A program made the position numbers and the translations under genes. 64,000 nucleotides of DNA from Flavobacterium sp. (GTDB lineage Bacteria > Bacteroidota > Bacteroidia > Flavobacteriales > Flavobacteriaceae), in the NCBI RefSeq assembly GCF_027482425.1, contig NZ_JAIXWA010000034.1:1-64000 (forward strand), read 5' to 3'. Of this stretch, positions 38,469-48,412 are shown one piece after another. Under the pieces are notes generated by a model. It was not told the origin of the DNA. It searched no databases and worked only from the letters and a program-made list of their open reading frames with translations. The first letter of the stretch is position 1. Every line of letters begins with the position of its first letter.

Positions 38469-39827
38469 CTAATTAAGTTTAAAAATTACTCTTCGTACTA
38501 GTTTTCGGGCTTCAGAAGCATTGACGTCAACAGTTTGATCCATGCCTCCAGAAATTGCGGTTATACGATTGGATTCAATCCCCGATTTTTCTAATATATC
38601 TTTTACATTGTTGGCTCGAGCCAAAGCAAGTCTTTTATTGTATTCTTTGTCGCCTTTTGCGTCAGCATAACCAACAATTGTGATATTTGCTGAGGGGTTT
38701 TGTTTCAAATAATTCAAGACAAAATAAATACCATCATAGGATATAGCATTTGGGGTTGCACTATCAATATCAAACAATATTGAAATGTAGCCCTCATCAA
38801 TCGATCGTTTGAAGAACTCAGCAGATTCTGGATCATTATTTTTTGCTATTGTTTTGGATTGTTCTACACTTCCATACTTCGTTTCTAAATAACGCTCTAA
38901 TTCATCCGGCACACCGTTTTTGTTTACATCAATCATTACTCCTCTCGTATCAACGGCTACACCAGCGACTGAATTATTTTCGATATCAAGATAATCAGGT
39001 ACGCCATCTTTATCAGCATCATTCATTTTTATTTCCAAGTCTTCAACACGTTTTTTTAACGCATTATTTTTTGCTTCTAGGTCAACGATTTCTTTGTTAT
39101 CAGATTTCCATTTTAATTGTTTTCCAAAAGAGTATGAAAAACCAAGAGACACATTAATCATGTGTCCATATAAATTCTGATCTGGATTTGAATACACACC
39201 ATCCCAAGTATAATGTTGTCTAAAGTTATGAATTGTAACCAAGTCCAAATGAACAAAGCCTTGTTTGGTGATGCGATACATAGGCATCAATCCTAAGACA
39301 ACCCCACCATTGAGTTCGCGTCTTCCTGAAATAGGGTTTTTATCGGAAGTAACTTCCTGAAATGTTGATAAAACAATACCCGAATGAAGCATAAATTTAA
39401 AACGTGAATCTTCACTATTAAACTTTAGGAAAGAATTCAAGTCAACCATAGCTTCAATCCCTAAACGAAACTGAGCGGTTTCAAAGGGTTTGCTTTTATT
39501 TTCCTTTTCTCGAAAGCGATCAAAAGCAAAGGTGCCTCGGATACCGATAGTTCTATTTAAGGTATATGTTGCTCCAATAGTGTAGGAGTTTATGTCAAGG
39601 ACACCGAATTTCTTCTTATTATTCGTTGAAAAGTAATTTTCTGAATAAGGCGTAATTCCTTTACTCTCGCCGACTGAAAATTCAAATCGCCAACGATAAT
39701 TATTTAGTTTTGAAATAGTGGAGTCAATTTCTTTTCCATTTACACTGTCTAACATCGCTACATTTTCTTGAGCGGATGCCCATTGAAAAATTAAGGACAA
39801 GAATAAGAATTTGAAGGTAGTTTTCAT
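38469..39827 (-). CDS. OmpA family outer-membrane protein
   Basis: N-terminal barrel, DADKDGVPDYLDIENN-type calcium repeats, C-terminal ITIVGYADAKGDKEYNKRLALARANNVKDIL OmpA domain. Confidence 0.94.
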   Translation of the reverse strand: MKTTFKFLFLSLIFQWASAQENVAMLDSVNGKEIDSTISKLNNYRWRFEFSVGESKGITPYSENYFSTNNKKKFGVLDINSYTIGATYTLNRTIGIRGTFAFDRFREKENKSKPFETAQFRLGIEAMVDLNSFLKFNSEDSRFKFMLHSGIVLSTFQEVTSDKNPISGRRELNGGVVLGLMPMYRITKQGFVHLDLVTIHNFRQHYTWDGVYSNPDQNLYGHMINVSLGFSYSFGKQLKWKSDNKEIVDLEAKNNALKKRVEDLEIKMNDADKDGVPDYLDIENNSVAGVAVDTRGVMIDVNKNGVPDELERYLETKYGSVEQSKTIAKNNDPESAEFFKRSIDEGYISILFDIDSATPNAISYDGIYFVLNYLKQNPSANITIVGYADAKGDKEYNKRLALARANNVKDILEKSGIESNRITAISGGMDQTVDVNASEARKLVRRVIFKLN

Positions 39828-40078
39828 GAATTTAAAATGAATTTAGCGACAAATATAGTAGTTAAACCTTACGGATATAAATGAAACAAATTACATAATA
39901 TATAAGAAACATTTTGTTAACAAAAAAAGTAGTTTTTATGGTTTTTTACCCGCTTGTTTTTTTGTAAGTAAATCAAAATCAATAATATACATAAATTTTA
40001 ACACATTAAAAAATGTTAATTTTCAGTTAACTTTTATTTTTTCTTATTGTTCTTATTTTGGGCAATTAAAATTTAATT

Positions 40079-42979
40079 ATGAGAACAATTTTAGTTTTTT
40101 TGTTTACTCTTTTAAGTTCGATAGCGGTTGCTCAAAATGGTTCGATCAAAGGAACCCTTATCGATGCTAAGAACGCAACGACTTTAGTTGGCGTTAATGT
40201 TATAATAAAAGGAGCAAATAAAAGCACCATTTCAGATGGTGAAGGAAAATTTGTCATCACAGGATTAGCCCCTGGAACGTATGAAGTTGAATTTTCGATG
40301 ATTGGTTATTTGCCCAAGCAAGTGAGTGAGGTAGTCATTAATGCTAATGAGGTTACGAATTTAGATGTAACTTTAGAAGAGCAAAAGAATACACTTGAAG
40401 AAGTAGTCATTACCAAAACAAGGGCCAAAGCAGAATCCGTAAAATCACTTTTGACACAGCAAAAGAATAATGCAAGTGTGTCTGATGGTATTTCGGCTGA
40501 GACAATAAAAAAGACCCCTGATAGAACGACTTCAGATGTGCTAAAACGAATTAGTGGAGCGAGTGTACAAGATAATAAGTTTGTTGTTATTCGTGGACTT
40601 AATGACCGATACAATGTAGCCTTTTTGAATGGAGCACCCTTACCCAGTTCAGAATCAGATCGAAAAGCCTTTTCGTTTGATATTTTCCCCTCCAATTTGT
40701 TGGATAACTTAGTCATTACTAAAACTGCCACCCCCGATCTGCCCTCTGATTTTGCTGGAGGAGTTGTACAAATCAATACCAAATCTGTTCCAGATCGTAA
40801 TTTTCAGACGCTTTCCATTGGTAGTGGTTTTAATACCATTACTACTTTTCAAGAACAACGAACCTATCAAGGAAGTGGTACAGATTGGTTAGGTTATGAC
40901 AATGGTGTAAGAGCTTTTCCTTCTACGTTGCCTAGCACCGAGGTTTTTAATGTACTTACTTTTCAAGAAAAAGCTGAATTAGCCAAGACCTTCGAATATG
41001 ACTGGGGTATTCAATCGCAAAAGTTTGCACCTAATTATAATTTCCAGTACAGTATTGGAAGAAGTATCAAATTGGGAGAGAAAACTTTAGGGATGATATT
41101 TTCGGTATCCAATACTAAAACAAATAATTTTAATGACGTAGAACGTTTTGATTATGATAATCCAGATCCCACATCAACGCTTTTGGTGTCAAGTTTTAAA
41201 GACAATAATTATACGCAACAAGTATTAACCGCAGGCTTGGCCAACGTATCCTTCAAGTTCAATGAAAACCACACTGTATTTTTTAAGAATATTTACAGTA
41301 TAAATTCAACGGATTTAGTTGTGGAACGAAGAGGACAGCGAGATGTTAACGACACGCGTTTTCTTTTAGCCGATGTGCGGTGGTTTACTAGTAATAAAAT
41401 TTATTCTGGACAATTGGGCGGGGATCATACGTTCCAAAATAAAAAAATCAAGTTAAGTTGGAATGCATTTTTAAGTGATATTCAAAGAAGTATTCCTAAT
41501 TTAAGACGTAATATTTATTCGATTGCTGACCCTAATAGTAGTGATCCTACTCAAAATAGTCCTCGCGCCGAGATAGCATTCAATAATGGTGGGCCTGATT
41601 ATGGAGGTGGTATGTTTTTTTCAGAAACTAATGAAGATATTAAAGGAGGAAAGTTAGATTTAAGTAAAAAATTTAATTTAGGTAAAGATTTAATCAATGA
41701 AGTGAAGATTGGTGGAATGTATCAAACGAGAGCAAGAGATTTTTTTGCACGTCAGATGCAATATAACGCACTTACTTTAGGGGGTTCATTTGATTCTAGT
41801 TTGTTGAGTTTGCCTAATGAGCAGATTTTTAATGTGGCCAACATGGGTGTAATATCTCCCGGTGTTAATGGGTTTACGATTGCTGATTTCACCAAGTTTA
41901 CCGATGCTTACACCGCAGGTTCAGATTTAAAAGCGGCTTATGTTATGTTCGATAATCGATACAAGTTCATCCGATTTGTTTGGGGTGTTCGATTTGAAGA
42001 ATATACACAGCGTATTAATGCTCGTCTAACAGAGCTTGATTTTTTGGCATTAGAGGATGTTCAGGATAAATTATTGCCATCGGCTAATTTAATTTTGTCT
42101 TTAAGTTCCAAACAAAATTTGCGTTTCAGTTATTCCAAAACGTTGAACAGACCAGAGTTCAGGGAGTTGGCTCCTTTTGGTTTTTACGATTTTACCAATC
42201 AGTTCTTTACGCAAGGAAATCCCGACTTAAAACCTGGAGAAATCACCAATTTTGATATTCGATATGAGTTTTATCCCGGTAAAAACCAATTATTATCGGT
42301 TTCTTATTTTAGAAAGAACTTTATCAATCCTATCGAGATTCAGCAACAAGTGAACAATAAAACGATTACCTATGTCAATGCAAATGCTGCCGTGAATAGT
42401 GGGATTGAGTTGGAGTTTAGAGCGATGTTGAGTAGTTTGTTGAATTTTCCTGGATTGCCCTTTTTGGAAGATATTACGGTATTCTCAAATCTAGCGGTAA
42501 TCAATTCAGAAGTTGATATTTCCAATTTGAATACGGCCAATATTGATACTAAACGACCTTTGCAAGGGCAATCACCCTATGTGGTCAATGCGGGTATTCA
42601 ATATTTAAACAATGACAACGGATGGTCTGTTTCAACCAATTTAAACAGAACCGGAAATCGTATTGCATTTACCGAAAGTGAGGTTCGCCCTGCAATCTGG
42701 GAGAAGGGGAGAACTTTTATTGATATGCAAATTTCAAAAACCATCAAAAAGAAGATGGAGATTAAACTCAATATTCAAAATCTTCTTGCGCAAGATTTGA
42801 TTTTTTACCAAAATAATTATAAGAACTCTGTTCGTTATGGTACGCTTGAAACCCTTGCAAATCAAATTTTTACAGGGGATTATCATTATCAAGACGGATT
42901 TAACGCCAAAGAGGATGATGTAATATGGAGGACTCGATTTGGACAAAGCTTTTCATTGACATTTACGTATAACTTTTAG
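40079..42979 (+). CDS. TonB-dependent receptor with N-terminal carboxypeptidase-like domain
   Basis: GSIKGTLIDAKNATTLVGVNVIIKGANKSTISDGEGKFVI; plug KFVVIRGLNDRYNVAFLNGAPLPSSESDRKAFSFDIFPSNLLDNLVITKTATPDLP; C-terminal SLTFTYNF. Confidence 0.96.
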   Translation: MRTILVFLFTLLSSIAVAQNGSIKGTLIDAKNATTLVGVNVIIKGANKSTISDGEGKFVITGLAPGTYEVEFSMIGYLPKQVSEVVINANEVTNLDVTLEEQKNTLEEVVITKTRAKAESVKSLLTQQKNNASVSDGISAETIKKTPDRTTSDVLKRISGASVQDNKFVVIRGLNDRYNVAFLNGAPLPSSESDRKAFSFDIFPSNLLDNLVITKTATPDLPSDFAGGVVQINTKSVPDRNFQTLSIGSGFNTITTFQEQRTYQGSGTDWLGYDNGVRAFPSTLPSTEVFNVLTFQEKAELAKTFEYDWGIQSQKFAPNYNFQYSIGRSIKLGEKTLGMIFSVSNTKTNNFNDVERFDYDNPDPTSTLLVSSFKDNNYTQQVLTAGLANVSFKFNENHTVFFKNIYSINSTDLVVERRGQRDVNDTRFLLADVRWFTSNKIYSGQLGGDHTFQNKKIKLSWNAFLSDIQRSIPNLRRNIYSIADPNSSDPTQNSPRAEIAFNNGGPDYGGGMFFSETNEDIKGGKLDLSKKFNLGKDLINEVKIGGMYQTRARDFFARQMQYNALTLGGSFDSSLLSLPNEQIFNVANMGVISPGVNGFTIADFTKFTDAYTAGSDLKAAYVMFDNRYKFIRFVWGVRFEEYTQRINARLTELDFLALEDVQDKLLPSANLILSLSSKQNLRFSYSKTLNRPEFRELAPFGFYDFTNQFFTQGNPDLKPGEITNFDIRYEFYPGKNQLLSVSYFRKNFINPIEIQQQVNNKTITYVNANAAVNSGIELEFRAMLSSLLNFPGLPFLEDITVFSNLAVINSEVDISNLNTANIDTKRPLQGQSPYVVNAGIQYLNNDNGWSVSTNLNRTGNRIAFTESEVRPAIWEKGRTFIDMQISKTIKKKMEIKLNIQNLLAQDLIFYQNNYKNSVRYGTLETLANQIFTGDYHYQDGFNAKEDDVIWRTRFGQSFSLTFTYNF

Positions 42980-43004
42980 ACAAAATACTATTTACTATAG
43001 TCTA

Positions 43005-43036
43005 AACGGCATTCTGTAAAGAATGCCGTTTTTTTT
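43005..43036 (+). terminator. Intrinsic terminator downstream of the TonB receptor
   Basis: Perfect stem CGGCATTCT-gtaa-AGAATGCCG followed by T8. Confidence 0.88.
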
Positions 43037-43151
43037 AACATTTAATTTAAGTTTCATTAACTAATTGATGACAATATCGTAATGCAAAATTTTCAAAGGC
43101 TAACCCCTTTAAAATTAGTTTTGTATATCAAATAAACCTAAAATATTAATT

Positions 43152-46100
43152 ATGAAAAAAAATTATTTTTTGCCACTTTTGTTGCTTTTTGTAAGCTTCA
43201 TTAATGCGCAAATTGACCAAACCTCGTACCGAGGTGCATTTGCTCCGGCTCCAACGCCAATGTGGACCGATTCTTGGACCAATTTTGATCCAAAAAATGA
43301 ACCTTATCCTGATGGGACAGTGGTTAATGTTGCTACAGACATTACTGCCAACACTACTTGGACCACTGGAAAAACGTATTATCTTACAGGATTGATTTAT
43401 GTGCGTAACAATGCTACGTTAACTATTCAGCCAGGTGTAGTGGTAAAAGGGAACTTTACCAACTCAGGAACGGCTTTGATTGTAACTCGTGGGGCAAAGC
43501 TTAATGCTGTAGGAACTGCTTTAAATCCAATTGTTTTTACCTCTGCTAAAACAGTAGCACAAGGAAGACAACCTGGTGATTGGGGTGGAATTGTGCTTTT
43601 AGGGCGTGCAAAATTTAATATCAACAATGGAGTAAACAACATTGAAGGAATCACCGCTTCTGTAAATACTGAATACGGAGGAGGTACATCTCCAATCGAT
43701 AATGATAATTCAGGTACATTAAAATATGTACGTATCGAGTTCGGTGGATATGTGTTTTCACCAAATAACGAAATCAACGGTTTAACCATGGGTGCAGTGG
43801 GAAGCGGAACGACGATTGACTATGTTCAGGTTTCTTATGCTAATGATGATGCATTTGAATGGTTTGGTGGATCTGTAAATTGTAAGCACTTGGTTGCTAT
43901 GAACAATTTAGATGACGATTTAGATGCTGATAACGGATTTAAAGGTGCCGTTCAGTATGTATTGTGTGTGAAAGATCCTGCTTTAGCAGATAATCCAGCT
44001 GTTTCAACTTCTGAAGGTTTTGAGGTGGATAACAATCCAGCTGGAACAACGGTTTCTGCACCAAATGACAATACTTCGGCAATTTTCACCAACGTGACAA
44101 TGATTGGGCCTGCTGTAAGAGCTACATTGTCACCTGCAACTTCTTTGGCTTCAGGTCATGAGCGTGCGCTTCGTTTGAGAAGAGCATGTCAAATTAAAAT
44201 TTACAACTCCATCTTTATGGATTTCAAAAACAACTTCGTATTTATCGATGGTTCAGCTACGGTTGCCAATGCAAACTCTGGGTTGTTGAAATTCAAGAAC
44301 AACATTATTGCGGGTACACCTAACGCTTCTTTTGCTGCTGGGATTAATCCTACTTCATTAAACTCTTGGTTTACTTCAAATGCGAATACATTCTTATCTT
44401 CTAGTAATGGTTTATTAGCGTTACCTTACAGCACCACCAATACCTATTTAGGATTGGATTACCGTCCAACAGGTGTTGCCGCTTCAGGGGCTGATTTTAC
44501 AGATAGTTCATTAGCTCCATTTGTTACCATTGTTGCAGGTTCCACTCCTGTTGCCAATAATGTATCTTATTGTAAAGGTGCTTTAGCATCGCCTTTAACA
44601 GCGACTTTGACTACTACTGGTGTTTCATTACGTTGGTATACGTTGGCTACTGGAGGTACAGCATCAACTACAGCACCAACTCCTACTACAACTGTTGTTG
44701 GTACGAAAACTTTTTATGTATCACAAGTGGATACTAATGGAGTTGAGAGTGCAAGAGTTCCTTTGGTTGTGACTACTTTAGCATTGCCAACAGAAGTTTT
44801 GGGTTCTATTACTGGTGTAGGGCCTGTAGGTTCAACTTCTGCAACAGCAGTAGGATTTTATATTGGAACAACGGATCAATTTACTTATTCAATTCCATCG
44901 TTTGTTGATTCCTCTTTAACGTATTTATGGACCGTTCCTAATGGAGTAAACATTGTTTCTGGTCAAGGAACTAACTCAATTGTTGTTAATTACAATAACG
45001 TTCCTCCAGGAAGAGGTAATGTTGGTTCTATTCAAGTTCAAGCCGTAAATGCTAATGGATGTAGAACATTGGCCAAAGCATTACTTATTACAAAGGCTTT
45101 ACCTGCTGCTCCAACTACAATGAATTTCTTCGACAGAGCAAGTACGACACCTACTACGGCATTAACTTCTTATGCACGTTATATGGGGTCAAATACTCCT
45201 ATTACAGTTGTTGCAAGTACAGTAGAAACAGCAAGAAATTACGAATGGGAATTGCCTGCTGGGGTAAATTTAGTATTACCCGCTGGAACTCCTGCGCCTG
45301 TGGTAACTACAGTAACATACACTGCAGAACCTTTCTTTGCACCATCATCAACTCCTACACAGTCAGGAAATAAGTATTGGGTAGTTACATTCAATACCTA
45401 TACTGTAGATGTGAATGGTGAATCTACTCAAATTGTAGTGTCAACGTGTCAACAACGCATCTTTGGTAATGCTGCTTATGGGGGTATTACATCGCAAAAC
45501 TATCCAAGATATGGGACAAAAATTGTTTCTAACAAGCCTTCTATTTTGGTTAACTTCTCAGGGGTAACAAATCCTGCTACTACAGCGTTGTACTTTGGTG
45601 TGAAATCAGTAAATGGCGTTGGAAGTTCTTCAACTTCAAACACCAGTAATGCTGATGTTGTTGCGGGTAATATTATTCCTGGCTTGTATTATACATCTTA
45701 CAATGAGGTGTATACTCCAATTGTACCACCAAGTACCAATGCTACTTCCGTATTTTCTGTTGCAAGTACAATGGAAATTAAAAATTCATATTTGAAAAAG
45801 TTAGTAGCTGCTATTCCAGCGGCTCCAACAACAATTAAGTTATTCAACGATGCCGTGAGCACAACAACTGCTGTAACTGTTGTAAGTCGATTAATTGGTA
45901 CAACAACACCATTGCGTTTGTCGGCTGCTGTATCACCTACTGCATCCTCGTATCAGTGGGAATTACCAGCGGGTGTAAACCAAATCAGTGGTGGAAACTC
46001 TAACGAAATTATAATTAATTTTGCTGGTGTTGCTCCAGGAACAACTTCGTTATACCTTGGGGTAAAAGCGGTAAATGGAATCGGTTCTTCAATTACCAAT

Positions 46101-47057
46101 AATGCGGCTTTGACTCCTGCAACTTCTTCTCAAGCTAAGTTATTGAAAGTTACAGCTACTGTCCCTGCAGCAGTTACTGCTATAACAGGTCAAATTGCTG
46201 GTATCTGTGCTGATCAAACGTATACTTATAATTTCCCCGCCTCTCCATTGGCAAATTCTTATGTAATTACAGGTCCTGCTGGTTCAGTAGTTACTTCGCC
46301 AAGTAATGCATCAAATACAGGCAATGTATTATCAACTAGTGATTTGTCATTTACTGTATTAATGCCTTCTAACTTTGCTTCGGTTACTCCAAAAACAATT
46401 GTAATCAGTTCAGTAAATGGTGTAGGTTCAAGTACCACTACTCGTTCAGTGACCTTGTCAACTGCTGTTGCCGCTATAGGTACACCAACAAGTCCAACTG
46501 GCGTTACAACATTCAACCGTTGTGATACTAAAACGATTACTGTTCCTGCAGTTGTGGGTGCTACTTCGTATACTTGGACTACAGTGGCAGGTGCTGAGAT
46601 TGTGAGCGGTCAAGGAACTAACACAGCGGTTATCAGTTTTGCCAATGTTGCTAGTACAGTAACTTCAAACTTAGTAACTGTTGTGGCTACAAATGCTTGT
46701 GGTGTTTCTAGTACAGCACGCAGAATTACATTAACAAGTTCTTTATGTGCTCGTGAAGCAGAGTTTGTTGAAGAAACCCCGGTACAAGAAGTAGCTATCG
46801 TTCGTTCTGAAATTTATCCTAACCCAACTTCTGGAGTTATTACAATAGCTGTTGAAAACGAATTGAAAGGTTCGGTTGAGTTAGCTATTTACTCTATGGA
46901 TGGATATTTAGTTGCTGCTTCAAAAACTATTCAATTAGAAGAAGGACTTAACTCAATCACAGAAGACTTAAGTCGTTTAGAAAAAGGAATTTATATTGTG
47001 AAATTAATTTCTACTTCTAATAAAGAAGTGGTGGTTAAAAAAGTAATCAAACAATAA
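43152..47057 (+). CDS. Large T9SS-secreted protein: beta-helix-like N-terminus, PKD/Ig-like repeats, type A sorting domain
   Basis: 1301 aa; signal peptide; LTIQPGVVVKG...DDAFEWFGGSVNCKHLVAMNNLDDDLDADNGFKG; repeated NGVGSS and LPAGVN units; C-terminal IYPNPTSGVITI...GIYIVKLISTSNKEVVVKKVIKQ. Confidence 0.93.
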   Translation: MKKNYFLPLLLLFVSFINAQIDQTSYRGAFAPAPTPMWTDSWTNFDPKNEPYPDGTVVNVATDITANTTWTTGKTYYLTGLIYVRNNATLTIQPGVVVKGNFTNSGTALIVTRGAKLNAVGTALNPIVFTSAKTVAQGRQPGDWGGIVLLGRAKFNINNGVNNIEGITASVNTEYGGGTSPIDNDNSGTLKYVRIEFGGYVFSPNNEINGLTMGAVGSGTTIDYVQVSYANDDAFEWFGGSVNCKHLVAMNNLDDDLDADNGFKGAVQYVLCVKDPALADNPAVSTSEGFEVDNNPAGTTVSAPNDNTSAIFTNVTMIGPAVRATLSPATSLASGHERALRLRRACQIKIYNSIFMDFKNNFVFIDGSATVANANSGLLKFKNNIIAGTPNASFAAGINPTSLNSWFTSNANTFLSSSNGLLALPYSTTNTYLGLDYRPTGVAASGADFTDSSLAPFVTIVAGSTPVANNVSYCKGALASPLTATLTTTGVSLRWYTLATGGTASTTAPTPTTTVVGTKTFYVSQVDTNGVESARVPLVVTTLALPTEVLGSITGVGPVGSTSATAVGFYIGTTDQFTYSIPSFVDSSLTYLWTVPNGVNIVSGQGTNSIVVNYNNVPPGRGNVGSIQVQAVNANGCRTLAKALLITKALPAAPTTMNFFDRASTTPTTALTSYARYMGSNTPITVVASTVETARNYEWELPAGVNLVLPAGTPAPVVTTVTYTAEPFFAPSSTPTQSGNKYWVVTFNTYTVDVNGESTQIVVSTCQQRIFGNAAYGGITSQNYPRYGTKIVSNKPSILVNFSGVTNPATTALYFGVKSVNGVGSSSTSNTSNADVVAGNIIPGLYYTSYNEVYTPIVPPSTNATSVFSVASTMEIKNSYLKKLVAAIPAAPTTIKLFNDAVSTTTAVTVVSRLIGTTTPLRLSAAVSPTASSYQWELPAGVNQISGGNSNEIIINFAGVAPGTTSLYLGVKAVNGIGSSITNNAALTPATSSQAKLLKVTATVPAAVTAITGQIAGICADQTYTYNFPASPLANSYVITGPAGSVVTSPSNASNTGNVLSTSDLSFTVLMPSNFASVTPKTIVISSVNGVGSSTTTRSVTLSTAVAAIGTPTSPTGVTTFNRCDTKTITVPAVVGATSYTWTTVAGAEIVSGQGTNTAVISFANVASTVTSNLVTVVATNACGVSSTARRITLTSSLCAREAEFVEETPVQEVAIVRSEIYPNPTSGVITIAVENELKGSVELAIYSMDGYLVAASKTIQLEEGLNSITEDLSRLEKGIYIVKLISTSNKEVVVKKVIKQ

Positions 47058-47082
47058 GTTCCCACTAGTTTAAATTAAGTTT

Positions 47083-47108
47083 AGGTCACCTTTTCAGGTG
47101 ACCTTTCT
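47083..47108 (+). terminator. Intrinsic terminator downstream of the T9SS protein
   Basis: AGGTCACCT-tttc-AGGTGACCTTTCTT. Confidence 0.75.
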
Positions 47109-47164
47109 TATTTATAGAGAGGTTTTAATCAATAAAAGTCTTACTTTTATACAAAGAAAAAAGA

Positions 47165-48412
47165 ATGAGTAAAAAGATATTGGCATTAGGATTAGGACAA
47201 AATAATTTTTTATCCTATCTCTACGCTGTCTTAAAACTAAAGTATCCTGATTATACTGTTGCGGCTCCTCTAATTAAAGATTTAAACGAAGAAAAAAAGG
47301 ACGAATCTTGGATGTATAATAATCAACAGGTGCGTTTAAAACCGTATTTTTTTCATTATGTATTAGCAAGCGGTTCCATTTTTTTTAATCGATATCTATA
47401 CATTTTTTTTCATTACATCTTGTTGGTAGAAAAAAAACCCTTTAAAGCCTTCCATTTTGCAGTCTCATTTTTTAAAGAGTATGCTTTTTTGATCGCTAAT
47501 AAAGATTTCAAAACGTTTGATGTTTTACATTTTCATTTTATGCAATACAGCTACCTAAGGTCGCTTTTTTTATTGTCCAAGGAAGCAAAAGTTATCTGTT
47601 CTTTTTGGGGTTCTGATTTATTACGCACCGCCGATTCCTTTAATCATTTTGTTGTTTATCGAGCTATGCATAGAGCTTATCTAATTACTTGTCAGACGCC
47701 TGAGATGAAAGAAATTATTTTGGCCAAATTTGGTAGAGATTTGGAGCCAAAAATTAGAATATGTTTGTTTCCTCTTGACCGAATTACCTATGAACACATT
47801 GACCAATACAGAAATGATGAAAATGAAATAAAACGGTTTAAAGAAAATTTTGGCTTTCATTCTACCAAAAAAAATGTATTGATTGGGCATAATGGAAACC
47901 CTGCCAATCAACAGATTAAAACACTTCAATGTCTAGCAGCATTTGCGCAATATGAAGAATATCACTTTGTCATCAATTTGAATTACGGTTGTCCTCCGAA
48001 TGAACTTGTGGCATTTAAGCAGGAATTAATTCAACATTTAGATTGCTTGAAAGGAAGTTACTTCATAAACGAATTTTATTATTCAAAAAAAGAATTAGCC
48101 CTATCTCGTTTAGCAACCGATATTTTTATACATGTACCCATTTCAGATGCGTTAAGCGGAAGTGTACTTGAAATGCTTTATGCAGAGACAACAGTTATTA
48201 CAGGATCATGGTTGAATTATAAAACATTTAAAAAAGCGGGCCTACAGTATCTTGAAGTAGAAACCCTTGATGATATCCCCAATCTTTTCAGGAATCCTGA
48301 CTTGATAAACTCCATGACCAAAAACCAACATGATAATCAATCACCAATAAATACCCATTTTAGCAATGATAAAATTATTGTTAACTGGCATGAAGCTTAT
48401 CAAGAATTATGA
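47165..48412 (+). CDS. Glycosyltransferase (WecF/TDP-Fuc4NAc transferase-like)
   Basis: 415 aa; CSFWGSDLLRTAD, NVLIGHNGNPANQQIKTLQCL, HVPISDALSGSVLEMLYAETTVITGSWLNY. Confidence 0.78.
   Translation: MSKKILALGLGQNNFLSYLYAVLKLKYPDYTVAAPLIKDLNEEKKDESWMYNNQQVRLKPYFFHYVLASGSIFFNRYLYIFFHYILLVEKKPFKAFHFAVSFFKEYAFLIANKDFKTFDVLHFHFMQYSYLRSLFLLSKEAKVICSFWGSDLLRTADSFNHFVVYRAMHRAYLITCQTPEMKEIILAKFGRDLEPKIRICLFPLDRITYEHIDQYRNDENEIKRFKENFGFHSTKKNVLIGHNGNPANQQIKTLQCLAAFAQYEEYHFVINLNYGCPPNELVAFKQELIQHLDCLKGSYFINEFYYSKKELALSRLATDIFIHVPISDALSGSVLEMLYAETTVITGSWLNYKTFKKAGLQYLEVETLDDIPNLFRNPDLINSMTKNQHDNQSPINTHFSNDKIIVNWHEAYQEL

Noticed and set aside
40306-40782. 158-aa minus-strand ORF inside the TonB receptor gene
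   Set aside because: Lies entirely antisense to conserved plug-domain coding; a shadow ORF.
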